A stretch of 64,000 nucleotides of DNA from Bog-756 sp963730685 (GTDB lineage Bacteria > Actinomycetota > Acidimicrobiia > Acidimicrobiales > RAAP-2), in the NCBI GenBank assembly GCA_963730685.1, contig CAVSSP010000001.1:310001-374000 (forward strand), in the 5' to 3' direction. Positions 45,504-53,452 of this stretch are shown here, in pieces; within the stretch, counting starts at the first letter, position 1; each line of letters opens with the position of its first letter. Both the position numbers and the translations under genes were made by a program. The notes below the pieces were generated by a model, which was given only the letters and a program-made list of their open reading frames with translations, searched no databases and was not told the origin of the DNA.

Positions 45504-46007
45504 TCAGCCTTCCACCGTCCGGCGGTACACGTTGGTGGCACGTGTCTCGAACCCCAGCCGCACGTAGAGCCGGTTGGCCGCTTCGCGGCTGGGCCGCGAG
45601 GTGAGGTCCACCGACTTGACCCCGGCGTCCCTGGCCCGGTCCAGTGCCGCCAGCACCAGGGCTTCCCCGGCTCCCGAGCCCCGCGCGGCTTCGTCGACGA
45701 CGACGTCCTCGATCCAGGACAGGACCCCGGTGGGAACCCTGAAGACGGCCAGCGTCAGGGAGCCGACGATGCGGTCGGAGGCGTCCCTGGCGACCAACAG
45801 GATCGATGCGTCCGAGGCCACGATGGCGGCCAGCTGGTCCGGACCCGGCGGAGGGGACGACGACAGCTGGGGGATGAGCCGGGCGAATGCCTCCACCAGG
45901 TCGGCGTCGACCTCTTTGGCCTCGTGTACCGTCACCGGGCTGGTGGACCGCCCGGGTGGCGGGCCTCCGGCAGCGTCGGGGACGGCATCTGGTGCCGGAG
46001 GGCTCAC
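45504..46007 (-). CDS. GNAT-family N-acetyltransferase
   Basis: A 167-aa acetyltransferase. Motif A is WIEDVVVDEAARGSGAGEALVLAAL, the acetyl-CoA pyrophosphate loop, followed by VKSVDLTSRPSREAANRLYVRLGFE with the motif B Tyr. GTG 46007 is the likely start (about 40 Pro/Ala-rich residues before the fold); a later GTG (VTVHEAKE) would trim it. The target is unknown. It lies 34 bp after the NUDIX gene. Confidence 0.88.
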   Translation of the reverse strand: MSPPAPDAVPDAAGGPPPGRSTSPVTVHEAKEVDADLVEAFARLIPQLSSSPPPGPDQLAAIVASDASILLVARDASDRIVGSLTLAVFRVPTGVLSWIEDVVVDEAARGSGAGEALVLAALDRARDAGVKSVDLTSRPSREAANRLYVRLGFETRATNVYRRTVEG

Positions 46008-46041
46008 GGGGTGCGAGTGTAGCCAGCCCCGCCGGTCCCGA

Positions 46042-46740
46042 TCAGGTGCGGTCCGGGTCTCCCCGCCAGATGGGCGAGCGGACCGAGTCGTAGAGCACCT
46101 CGACCGGGTCGCCGCGCAGGGCGGCGAAGACGTGCTCCCCCCACCGCTCCGCACCGGCCAGCGGATAGGGGAGCTCGTCCAGTGGGAACCAACCCACGTC
46201 GGAGCACTCGAGGGGGTGGGCCTTCAGCTCGCCCCCGATCGCCCGGCACTGGAACACCAGTGAGTAGAGGGGGATACGGCTGATGCCGATCCGGAGCCCG
46301 TCGAGGACGGCGATGAGCCGGACCACCTCGACCTCGATGCCGGTCTCCTCCTCGACCTCTTTGACCACGACCTCGGCCGCCGAGTAGCCGATGTCGGCCC
46401 AACCGGTCGGGTAGAGCCACACGCCGGAGTCGGAGCGCTGGACGAGGAGGATCTCGCCCTTGTCGTTGCCGACGGCGGCACCGACGGCGACCTTGGGCGT
46501 GACATACCCCGGTACGCCCTTGCCCACCGTACCGAGCCACTCCTCCACCAGGCCCTCGGCGTCCTCGGCGCCCTCGGCCCCGCGATCGGCGGCCACCCGG
46601 ATGTCGGCCGCCACCCGCAGCACCTCTTCGAACCGCTCCTGCTCGTAGAGCGACTCGGTGAAGCCCAGCCCGGTACGGGCGATGCCGGCCAACGCCTCGC
46701 TCCAACGCAGGAGCTGCTTGTCGGAGGGAGCGGGATCCAC
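46042..46740 (-). CDS. NUDIX hydrolase with N-terminal NUDIX_N domain
   Basis: A 232-aa protein. The first 75 residues (LLRWSEALAGIARTGLGFTESLYEQERFEEVL) match the helical domain seen before some NUDIX hydrolases acting on nucleoside diphosphate-X. The NUDIX box follows (GWADIGYSAAEVVVKEVEEETGIEV) with the metal-binding Glu residues. It would cleave X-linked nucleoside diphosphates such as ADP-ribose or NAD-like compounds. Start ATG 46740, in a 61-bp divergent gap with the small gene at 46802. Confidence 0.92.
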   Translation of the reverse strand: MDPAPSDKQLLRWSEALAGIARTGLGFTESLYEQERFEEVLRVAADIRVAADRGAEGAEDAEGLVEEWLGTVGKGVPGYVTPKVAVGAAVGNDKGEILLVQRSDSGVWLYPTGWADIGYSAAEVVVKEVEEETGIEVEVVRLIAVLDGLRIGISRIPLYSLVFQCRAIGGELKAHPLECSDVGWFPLDELPYPLAGAERWGEHVFAALRGDPVEVLYDSVRSPIWRGDPDRT

Positions 46741-46801
46741 GTACCCGACGCTACCCCTGCCGACGCACGGTCGCGTCCATCGGGCACAATGGAGTGTGGC
46801 C

Positions 46802-46981
46802 GTGAACGAAGACTGTCGCCATTATGTGATGCAGACCACCGCCAACGAGGAGAAGCTCGAGCGGTGCCGGGTCGGCGCCAACCAGCAGATCCCGTTCGCC
46901 TGCCCCGAGGGGTGCCTGTTCTACGAGCCCCGCAAGGTGTCCGGGGCGGGATGGACCATCCGGCCCCGCGAGGACTCCTGA
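46802..46981 (+). CDS. 59-aa Cys-containing protein, unknown function
   Basis: From GTG 46802 (GGAG at 46791-46794 is 7 bases before). Cys residues at DCRHY, ERCRV, FACPEGC make a four-Cys set that could bind zinc or an iron-sulfur cluster. It is short and basic. A GTG at 46796 is the alternative start. Nothing more can be assigned; it may be a conserved actinobacterial small metal-binding protein. Confidence 0.55.
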   Translation: MNEDCRHYVMQTTANEEKLERCRVGANQQIPFACPEGCLFYEPRKVSGAGWTIRPREDS

Positions 46982-47015
46982 CGGCTGGACGCCCCCGCCA
47001 CGGCCGCCGTCGCCC

Positions 47016-47255
47016 CTAGCTCTCGACGACGTCGCCGAGCAGATCGACCCGTACCCCCGCACCCTGCAGCCAGGCCACGGCGCGGTCGACGGTGCCGGCG
47101 TCTCCGTCCAGCTCGCAGATGATCCAGCCGCTGTGTTCGCCGACGTCGGCGCGTCGGATGTTGGGGACGATGTCGAACTCCTTGGTCATGGTGGCGATGA
47201 TGGGCTCGCGGACCAGCTCTTCGGGGAAGGTCAGCTTCACCCGCACACCGATCAA
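47016..47255 (-). CDS. NIL-domain protein
   Basis: A 79-aa ferredoxin-like fold: VKLTFPEELVREPIIATMTKEFDIVPNIRRADVGE and WIICELDGDAGTVDRAVAWLQGAGV. This is the NIL domain, known from the end of MetN and from some iron-sulfur reductase proteins. It stands alone and its ATG (47255) overlaps the larE stop (ATGA). A role tied to nickel or sulfur handling in LarE is possible but only inferred from this coupling. Confidence 0.82.
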   Translation of the reverse strand: MIGVRVKLTFPEELVREPIIATMTKEFDIVPNIRRADVGEHSGWIICELDGDAGTVDRAVAWLQGAGVRVDLLGDVVES

Positions 47256-48193
47256 CCCGGCACCCCGGTCCGGCTCGTTCGCGCCTCCGCAGTCGGGGCC
47301 CGCACCGGTACCGGTACCGGGGACGGGGCGGCGGCCGGAGTCGGGTTACCGCCCAGGGCCAGCGCGTCGTTGAGGTTCCCCGATCGGAAGCCCTCCAGGT
47401 CGAGGGTGACGTACCGGTAGCCCGCCTCGTGGACCGCCCGGGCGACCTCGTGGCGACGGGCCACCATGGCCGGGAGGTCGGCGGCGGGGACCTCGATGCG
47501 GGCGGTGTCGCCGTAGTGGCGTACCCGGAGCTGGCGGAAGCCGAGGGCACGGAGCCCGGACTCGGCCGCCGTCACCGACTGGAGCGTCCCGAGCGTGACC
47601 GGGGTGCCGTAGGGGACGCGGGATGCCAGGCAGGCGGCGGCCGGCTTGTCCCAGGTCCGCAGGCCCAGCTGCCGGGACCAGGACCGCACGTCGGACTTCG
47701 TGAACCCCGCGGCCACCAACGGGAAGCGGGCGCCGGCCTCCAGGGCGGCCTGCTGCCCGGGGCGGTGGTCGCCCAGGTCGTCGACGTTGACCCCCAACAC
47801 GATGGTGGCGCCGCCATCCGCACCCCCCTGATCCTGGTGGCCGGCCCCGGCAGCGATGGGCAGGAGCTCGTCCATCAGCGAGGCCTTGCAGTGGAAGCAG
47901 CGGGAGCCGTCGTTGGCCGAGTAGGCCGGGTCGGCGAGCTCCCCGGTCTCGACCTCGGCGAAGGACAACCCCCACTCGGCGGCCAGGCTGCGGCAGTCGG
48001 CCAGCTCCTCGGGCGCCAGTGACGGCGAGACGGCCGTGATGCAGCGGACCTGATCGGAACCGAGGGTGTCGGTGGCCACCCAGGCCAAGAAGGCCGAGTC
48101 GGCCCCGCCGCTGAAGGCCACCACCATCGGGCCGATCCGTGTCAGCTCGGCCCGCAGCCCTTCCAGGGCCCCCCCGGAGGGGAGCTCACCCAT
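47252..48193 (-). CDS. larE: ATP-dependent sulfur transferase LarE
   Basis: A 313-aa LarE. The PP-loop SGGADSAFLAW, CFHCKASL and the sulfur-donor region ACLASRVPYG are characteristic. It adenylates the pincer precursor carboxylate and donates sulfur, in some species by losing its own Cys sulfur. It overlaps hemQ upstream by 8 bp and the NIL gene downstream by 4 bp. Its C-terminus has a (PV)n low-complexity tail (PSPVPVPVRAP). It completes the LarB-LarC-LarE set, 10 kb from larBC. Confidence 0.93.
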   Translation of the reverse strand: MGELPSGGALEGLRAELTRIGPMVVAFSGGADSAFLAWVATDTLGSDQVRCITAVSPSLAPEELADCRSLAAEWGLSFAEVETGELADPAYSANDGSRCFHCKASLMDELLPIAAGAGHQDQGGADGGATIVLGVNVDDLGDHRPGQQAALEAGARFPLVAAGFTKSDVRSWSRQLGLRTWDKPAAACLASRVPYGTPVTLGTLQSVTAAESGLRALGFRQLRVRHYGDTARIEVPAADLPAMVARRHEVARAVHEAGYRYVTLDLEGFRSGNLNDALALGGNPTPAAAPSPVPVPVRAPTAEARTSRTGVPG

Positions 48194-48902
48194 CCACGGC
48201 CACCTGGGCCAGGACGTCCTCGACCGGGGCCACCAGGCCGGTGAGGAAGGGCCCGAACTCGGCGAACCGCGCCGAGCCCTCGTCGAACCGCATGGTGTAG
48301 ACGCAGTCCTTCAAGTCGTCGGGGTGCACCCCGAAGAGGGTGACGCCCCACTCCCAGTCGTCGATGCCGGTCGATCCCGTGATCACCTGGACGATCCGTC
48401 CCTTGAAGGCTCGCCCGGCGGCACCATGGCCGTACATCATGGCCTTGCGCTCCTCGAACGGCATGGAGAACCAGTTGGAGCCCTCGGCGTCGCCCCGCCG
48501 TTTGGACATGGGGTAGAAGCAGAAGGCGGTCATGCCCTCGGGAGGGAGGCTGGGGTGGAGGCGCGCCTCTTTCATCTCGTCGGGGATGCCCTCGGCGTAC
48601 TCGGAGACCTCGGTCAGGGAGACGTAGGAGTCGACCACGGAAAGACCGGCGGCCTGCAGGTCGGACTGGAACCGGCGGAGGCGCCACAGGTCGGCCCCGA
48701 GGGCCATGAACCCGAGGTCGGCCTTGTGCCCCAGCATGGCCACCGGAACCACCTGGACGGCGTCGGCTTCGGCCTCCTTGACCGCCCGGACGACCCCCTG
48801 GGCGTCCCAGGCGCGGCTCGGGGGCGCACCGGACGACTCCGGCAGCTTGCAGAAGAGGTGGAGCACGCCCCAACCGGTGGACGGGGAGAGGGGTTGCGTC
48901 AC
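48186..48902 (-). CDS. hemQ: coproheme decarboxylase HemQ
   Basis: A 238-aa chlorite dismutase-fold HemQ, which turns coproheme into haem b in the Gram-positive haem pathway. SYVSLTEVSEYAEG contains the catalytic Tyr, FCFYPMSKRR the substrate-facing block and MMYGHGAAGRAF the proximal His. It starts at ATG 48902 and overlaps larE by 8 bp. Haem supply fits the oxidase genes elsewhere in the window. Confidence 0.93.
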   Translation of the reverse strand: MTQPLSPSTGWGVLHLFCKLPESSGAPPSRAWDAQGVVRAVKEAEADAVQVVPVAMLGHKADLGFMALGADLWRLRRFQSDLQAAGLSVVDSYVSLTEVSEYAEGIPDEMKEARLHPSLPPEGMTAFCFYPMSKRRGDAEGSNWFSMPFEERKAMMYGHGAAGRAFKGRIVQVITGSTGIDDWEWGVTLFGVHPDDLKDCVYTMRFDEGSARFAEFGPFLTGLVAPVEDVLAQVAVDG

Positions 48903-48923
48903 GTGGTCAGTCTAGAGAATGCG

Positions 48924-48951
48924 CAGAGGGCGCCCGCTCGGGCGCCCTCTG
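48924..48951 (-). terminator. terminator hairpin after groEL
   Basis: A perfect 13-bp stem (CAGAGGGCGCCCG with its complement) around a two-base loop, 39 bp past the groEL stop on the reverse strand. No long T-run follows, as is usual in high-GC actinobacteria. It should end the groEL transcript before hemQ. Confidence 0.75.
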
Positions 48952-48989
48952 GCTCAGGAACACGTCGCCCCGGGGGGCTGCACGGTCGA

Positions 48990-50609
48990 CTAGAAGTCGT
49001 CCATGCCTCCAGGCATCGCCGATCCACCCTCTTCGGGCTTGTCCACGATGACCGCCTCGGTGGTCAGGAACAGTGCGGCGATCGACGCTGCGTTCTGCAG
49101 CGCCGAGCGGGTGACCTTGACGGCGTCGATGACACCCGTCTTGAACAGGTCCTCGTACTCACCGGTGGCGGCGTTGAGGCCCTCGTTGGGCTTCTTCAGG
49201 TTGCGCACCTTGTCGACGATGACGCCACCCTCGAGACCGGCGTTGACGGCGATCTGCTTCAGGGGCTCCTCGACGGCACGGGCCACGATGCGGGCACCGG
49301 TGGCCTCGTCGCCCTCGAGCTTGTCGGCGGTGTCGAGTACGGCACTCTGGGCCCGGAGCAGGGCGACCCCACCGCCGGGGACCACACCCTCTTCGATGGC
49401 GGCCTTGGTCGTGGACACGGCGTCCTCGATCCGGTGCTTCTTCTCCTTGAGCTCCACCTCGGTGGCGGCGCCGACCTTGATGACGGCGACGCCGCCGGAC
49501 AGCTTGGCCAGACGCTCCTGGAGCTTCTCGCGGTCGTAGTCCGAGTCGGTGTTGTCGATCTCGGCCTTGATCTGGTTGATCCGGCCCTTGATCTCGTCGT
49601 CGGATCCGCCACCCTCGACGATGGTGGTCTCGTCCTTGGTGACGACCACCTTGCGGGCGCTGCCCAACAGGTCGAGGCCCACGTTCTCCAGCTTGAGGCC
49701 GACCTCCTCGGTGACGACCTGGCCGCCGGTGAGGATGGCGATGTCCTGGAGCATGGCCTTGCGGCGCTCACCGAAGCCGGGGGCCTTGACGGCCACGCTG
49801 CGGAAGGTGCCGCGGATCTTGTTGACGACCAGGGTGGCCAGGGCCTCGCCCTCGAGGTCCTCGGCGATGATGACCAGCGGCTTCCCACCCTGCATGACCT
49901 TCTCCAGCAGGGGGAGGAGGTCGCGGACGGCGGTGATCTTGGACCCGACCAGCAGGATGTGGGCGTCCTCGAGGACGGCCTCCATGCGCTCGGGGTCGGT
50001 CACGAAGTAGGGGGAGATGTAGCCCTTGTCGAAGCGCATGCCCTCGACCAGGTCCATGTCCATCCCGAAGGTCTGGGACTCCTCGACGGTGATGACGCCG
50101 TCCTTGCCCACCTTGTCGATGGCCTCGGAGATCATCCCGCCGATCTCCGTGTCGGCGGCGGAGATGGACGCAACCTGGGCGATCTGCTCTTTCGAGTCGG
50201 TCTCCCGGGCGATGCCCCGCAGCGAGGCGACGGCGGACTCGACGCCCGCCTCGATGCCCTTCTTCAGCGACATGGGGTTGGCGCCGGCGGCGACGTTGCG
50301 CAGTCCCTCGTGGACCATGGCCCAGGCCAGGACGGTGGCGGTGGTGGTTCCGTCACCGGCGACGTCGTCGGTCTTCTTCGCCACTTCCTTGACGAGCTCG
50401 GCACCGATCCGCTCGAAGGGATCCTCGAGCTCGATGTCCTTGGCGATGGATACGCCGTCGTTGGTGATGGTGGGGGCGCCCCACTTCTTGTCGAGGACGA
50501 CGTTGCGGCCCTTCGGTCCGAGGGTGACGCGTACGGCGTCGGCGAGCTTGTTCATTCCGCTCTCAAGGGACCGGCGGGCCTCCTCGTCGAACGTGATCAA
50601 CTTGGCCAT
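48990..50609 (-). CDS. groEL: 60 kDa chaperonin GroEL
   Basis: A 539-aa GroEL. TLGPKGRNVVLDKKWG, VAGDGTTTATVLAWAM, PGFGERRKAML and GVVPGGGVALL are all present. The end is GGSAMPGGMDDF, with no long GGM run and no His-rich tail. ATG 50609 follows GGAGGAA at 50616-50622. There is no groES beside it, and a CIRCE element sits in the leader. It looks like the separately encoded, heat-inducible chaperonin often called GroEL2 in actinobacteria. It folds cytosolic proteins as a 14-mer. Confidence 0.97.
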   Translation of the reverse strand: MAKLITFDEEARRSLESGMNKLADAVRVTLGPKGRNVVLDKKWGAPTITNDGVSIAKDIELEDPFERIGAELVKEVAKKTDDVAGDGTTTATVLAWAMVHEGLRNVAAGANPMSLKKGIEAGVESAVASLRGIARETDSKEQIAQVASISAADTEIGGMISEAIDKVGKDGVITVEESQTFGMDMDLVEGMRFDKGYISPYFVTDPERMEAVLEDAHILLVGSKITAVRDLLPLLEKVMQGGKPLVIIAEDLEGEALATLVVNKIRGTFRSVAVKAPGFGERRKAMLQDIAILTGGQVVTEEVGLKLENVGLDLLGSARKVVVTKDETTIVEGGGSDDEIKGRINQIKAEIDNTDSDYDREKLQERLAKLSGGVAVIKVGAATEVELKEKKHRIEDAVSTTKAAIEEGVVPGGGVALLRAQSAVLDTADKLEGDEATGARIVARAVEEPLKQIAVNAGLEGGVIVDKVRNLKKPNEGLNAATGEYEDLFKTGVIDAVKVTRSALQNAASIAALFLTTEAVIVDKPEEGGSAMPGGMDDF

Positions 50610-50629
50610 CTGGTGTTCCTCCGTGGTGG

Positions 50630-50656
50630 TTAGCACTCTGCACTGTCGAGTGCTAA
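50630..50656 (-). promoter_or_regulatory. CIRCE element (HrcA operator)
   Basis: TTAGCACTC and GAGTGCTAA are separated by nine bases, a perfect match to the CIRCE inverted repeat bound by HrcA. It lies 20 bp upstream of the groEL ATG, over the leader, so heat-shock control by HrcA is strongly expected. Confidence 0.95.
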
Positions 50657-50758
50657 CAGCAAACCACGTCTGGGACGGGCGCGCAATAGCAGGATGCTGT
50701 GGCTCCGGGCGCCGGCATGGCCCTCAGGCCCGGACAGGGTCCTGCCGATACGACCGGT

Positions 50759-51229
50759 ATGCGTTCGGCACGGGCAATTCGGGCCATCGGGGCCGTTGCG
50801 GTCCTGTCCCTCGGCCTGGTCGGCGCCTCCCACCCGGCATGGGCGTCCGACGGAGGGAAGAAAGTGCAGGTCAAGGCGGTGGTCAGCCATAAGAAGGCGG
50901 CCCATCAGAAGCAGTACGAGTGTGTCCTGAAGGTCGGGGTCGCTCCCCACCTAACTTCGAAGTCCGCCGACCGTGACCGCGACGGCGACGCCGACGACGC
51001 GCCGACCCGGACGACGCCGAGGCCTCCTGCGGGCAACGTGGTCGTCGAGATCCCCCCCGTCACGATGGCCCGGGCGCACGGAAAACGGCTGGTGGTGACC
51101 ACCAACACGGGGGAGCCCCCGAACGGCCAGGATGCCATCTACTACGTGTCCAAGGGCAAGGGCGGCCTCGCCCCAGAAAGCATCCGTGAACAGGTACTTT
51201 CCGGCTGCACCGCCGATAGCCGCCGCTGA
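50759..51229 (+). CDS. secreted protein of unknown function
   Basis: A 156-aa protein with a clear signal peptide (residues 1-32, AIGAVAVLSLGLVGASHPAWA with AWA cleavage). The mature part is basic and hydrophilic with an acidic low-complexity stretch (DRDRDGDADDAPTRTTPRPP), two Cys that could pair, and a final HKKAAHQKQYECVL-like core before it. Divergent from groEL. No domain is recognised. Confidence 0.65.
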   Translation: MRSARAIRAIGAVAVLSLGLVGASHPAWASDGGKKVQVKAVVSHKKAAHQKQYECVLKVGVAPHLTSKSADRDRDGDADDAPTRTTPRPPAGNVVVEIPPVTMARAHGKRLVVTTNTGEPPNGQDAIYYVSKGKGGLAPESIREQVLSGCTADSRR

Positions 51230-51493
51230 GGCGGTCGGCGTCCGGCGACCGCGCTGCGGGGCCCACCTCGGGCGCCGGTCGATCCGCCCCTTCCCGTCGG
51301 GGGGATCAGGTGTAACAATACTTGTCCTGTCTGATAGAGGGGATTTGGGAGTTGCCGAGCGCATCCGGCGAACGGGGTGCCGACCGAGGTTCACTCTGGG
51401 CAGACCAACAGCGCCCCGGTCGAGGCAGTCACAGAACCCATGAACATCGATGAACACAGCCGTCGGCGGCTCCCCGCCGCGGAGGAGAGGTAC

Positions 51494-53158
51494 ATGACCG
51501 TCACAATTACCGAGCTGCCAGCGGAGGGCATGCTCCTGGCCGGGGTGGCCCTGGCCGGAGACGGCCAGCGAGTGACCAAGTCCGACCTGAGCCTTCTGTT
51601 CACGGCGGCCGGCATCACGGTGCAGGCGACCAAACCCCCCGGCGAGAGCCTGCTGGCCTGGGCGGGTCTCGACGGTGCCTGGTGTCAGGAGCAGGTGGCT
51701 CTGACCGACGGGCGGACGGCGGCGATACTGGCGTTGTCGTCGGGCGGCCAGACGATCCAGTTCCTGCTCCCCTCTGACACGGTGACTCCGGGCCAGGTCG
51801 CCTATCTCGGCCAGGCCCTCCCGGCGTGGTTCGAGCGCTACAGGGTTTCGTCGCAGCCCGGGGTGCCTCCCGTGGGCCCTGCTCCGGCCGCCCCCGTGGC
51901 GGAGGATCATGTCGACGCTCCATGGGAAGCCGCCACCGGAGGTGTCGTCGGAGCGACCGCGGCGGCCGCCGCGGCAGCGGGGTGGGTGGCGGCCAGTTCC
52001 AATGGGCACGGGGCCGCACCACCGCCGGCACCGTCGTTCGCCCAGGCCCCCCCTCCTGCACCATCGTTCGCCCAGGCACCCCCTCCGGCACCATCGTTCG
52101 CCCCCACCGCACCCCCTCCGGCACCATCGTTCGCCCAGGCACCCCCTCCGGCACCATCGTTCGCCCCCACCGCATCCCCTCCGGCGCCGGCGCCCTCTCC
52201 CGAATGGCCGCTTCCGCCGAGTGCGCCCCCTCCGACGACGATCCATTCGTCTACTGCTGAGGTGCCTGCCGTCGGCGCGCCGACAGCTTGGTCGGTACTT
52301 CCGGCCACTACGTCAGCCGATCCGGCGGCACCCCCCGCCGATGCCTTCTTCACCGGGTACGAACCGGTTGTCCCTGCTCCCGCCGAGCCGCAGGCCGGTC
52401 CGCCGTCACGGACGAGGAAAAGAACGGACAGGAGATGGAAGACCATCCTGATCGTGCTGGTCGTCCTCTTCGTGATCCTGGTCGGCGTGGCCATCTACCT
52501 GCTCACGCGGCCGTCCTCCACGACCACGACCGCTTCGCCGGCGACGATCGCGTTGGCCAAGTCGATCAATGTTCGCCTCGGCGATCTCCCGGCCGGATGG
52601 GTTCAGGCAACGGCCCCAGCGGCCCTGCCGCCGCCCGCGTCCCCTGAAGCGCAGCTCAGAGCGGCGCAGGCCCTGGCTACCTGCGTTCAACAGCCGGCAA
52701 CCGAAATTGAGGGATGGCTCGGCATTGCGACATTTCCGGGCCAGATCACCGCGGTGACATCTCCGACCTTCCAGAGCGGTTCCTCGCCAATCGTGCAGAT
52801 CTCCTCCACCACCAGGGTGATGGCCTCGGCGGAGGATGCCCAGAACCTGGCGTCACCGTTCGAAGCCCGGACCTTCGCCACCTGTTTCGGCCAGTACCAG
52901 GCGGCTGCTGCGGCGCCGGTCACGGCGCAGGTGCAGACGGTGGCGTTGACGGCTCCCCCCGGGGTCAAGGCGTACGGCTTCGTGACCACGTTCACGCTGT
53001 CCAACCAACACACCGAGTCGGTAGGGGATGCGTTCATCGTCGGCGGAAGCGTGGCGACGGTCCTCCAGCCGTCGGCCGCGGGCCCGACGATTCCTTCGGC
53101 CGACTTCATGTCGGCGTATGACGCGGTGGCCGGACGCGTGGCCAGAGCCGCAGGGTAG
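51494..53158 (+). CDS. membrane protein with proline-rich repeats
   Basis: A 554-aa protein. Residues 1-120 form a cytoplasmic domain (LPAEGMLLAGVALAGDGQRV). Residues about 175-260 are Pro/Ala-rich repeats with five copies of a PPPAPSFA-like unit, encoded by tandem 30-bp repeats. A single helix follows (TILIVLVVLFVILVGVAIYLL, about 315-335), then a C-terminal extracytoplasmic domain of about 220 residues. ATG 51494 has a strong GGAGGAG site (51481-51487). The layout resembles actinobacterial signalling or cell-wall proteins, but no catalytic motif is seen. Confidence 0.72.
   Translation: MTVTITELPAEGMLLAGVALAGDGQRVTKSDLSLLFTAAGITVQATKPPGESLLAWAGLDGAWCQEQVALTDGRTAAILALSSGGQTIQFLLPSDTVTPGQVAYLGQALPAWFERYRVSSQPGVPPVGPAPAAPVAEDHVDAPWEAATGGVVGATAAAAAAAGWVAASSNGHGAAPPPAPSFAQAPPPAPSFAQAPPPAPSFAPTAPPPAPSFAQAPPPAPSFAPTASPPAPAPSPEWPLPPSAPPPTTIHSSTAEVPAVGAPTAWSVLPATTSADPAAPPADAFFTGYEPVVPAPAEPQAGPPSRTRKRTDRRWKTILIVLVVLFVILVGVAIYLLTRPSSTTTTASPATIALAKSINVRLGDLPAGWVQATAPAALPPPASPEAQLRAAQALATCVQQPATEIEGWLGIATFPGQITAVTSPTFQSGSSPIVQISSTTRVMASAEDAQNLASPFEARTFATCFGQYQAAAAAPVTAQVQTVALTAPPGVKAYGFVTTFTLSNQHTESVGDAFIVGGSVATVLQPSAAGPTIPSADFMSAYDAVAGRVARAAG
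52018..52180 (+). repeat. 30-bp tandem repeats coding PPPAPSF units
   Basis: Five near-identical copies of a unit coding (A)PPPAPSFA(Q/P), with some copies lengthened by a few codons (CCCACCGC). They lie inside the membrane protein gene at 51494-53158. Copy number may differ between strains. Confidence 0.75.
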
Positions 53159-53159
53159 G

Positions 53160-53208
53160 CCTGTCCCTACCTCTGTGACAACAGAGGTCGTCAATCGACG
53201 GGGACAGG
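53160..53208 (+). terminator. nested hairpin terminator
   Basis: An inner perfect 8-bp stem (ACCTCTGT/ACAGAGGT, 53169-53188) with GACA loop lies within an outer 8-bp dyad (CCTGTCCC/GGGACAGG, 53160-53167 and 53201-53208), just after the stop of the proline-repeat protein. Confidence 0.6.
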
Positions 53209-53290
53209 GGCGATCCCGCCACCACTCGTGGCCAGATTGTCGACGTAAAGCGCGCACATGAACACTCTGTGTGTCTTTCTAAGAATCTGA

Positions 53291-53319
53291 TTGACACTCC
53301 CTTACCCGCTCTGTACATT
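53291..53319 (+). promoter_or_regulatory. candidate promoter before the PstS-like gene
   Basis: A consensus TTGACA (53291-53296) and TACATT (53314-53319) are 17 bases apart, about 135 bp before the GTG start at 53453. It would open the surface/pst cluster. No Pho-box-like direct repeats were seen nearby. Confidence 0.5.
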
Positions 53320-53452
53320 GCCGAAACCTGATCAAGTGAGTCGGGTTTATAGGAGTGGTGGGTCTTGGCCTCAGCGGAGGGGTCCACCAAATGGAGGAGG
53401 AGTAGTTCATGGGTACCGCAACAGGGACAGCGACGGCCGGAGGGAATCGACG

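Noticed and set aside
48066..50633. 855-codon open frame opposite groEL, larE and hemQ
   Set aside because: It is antisense to three certain genes; its Gly/Asp/Leu/Val-rich composition is what the reverse of these genes gives.
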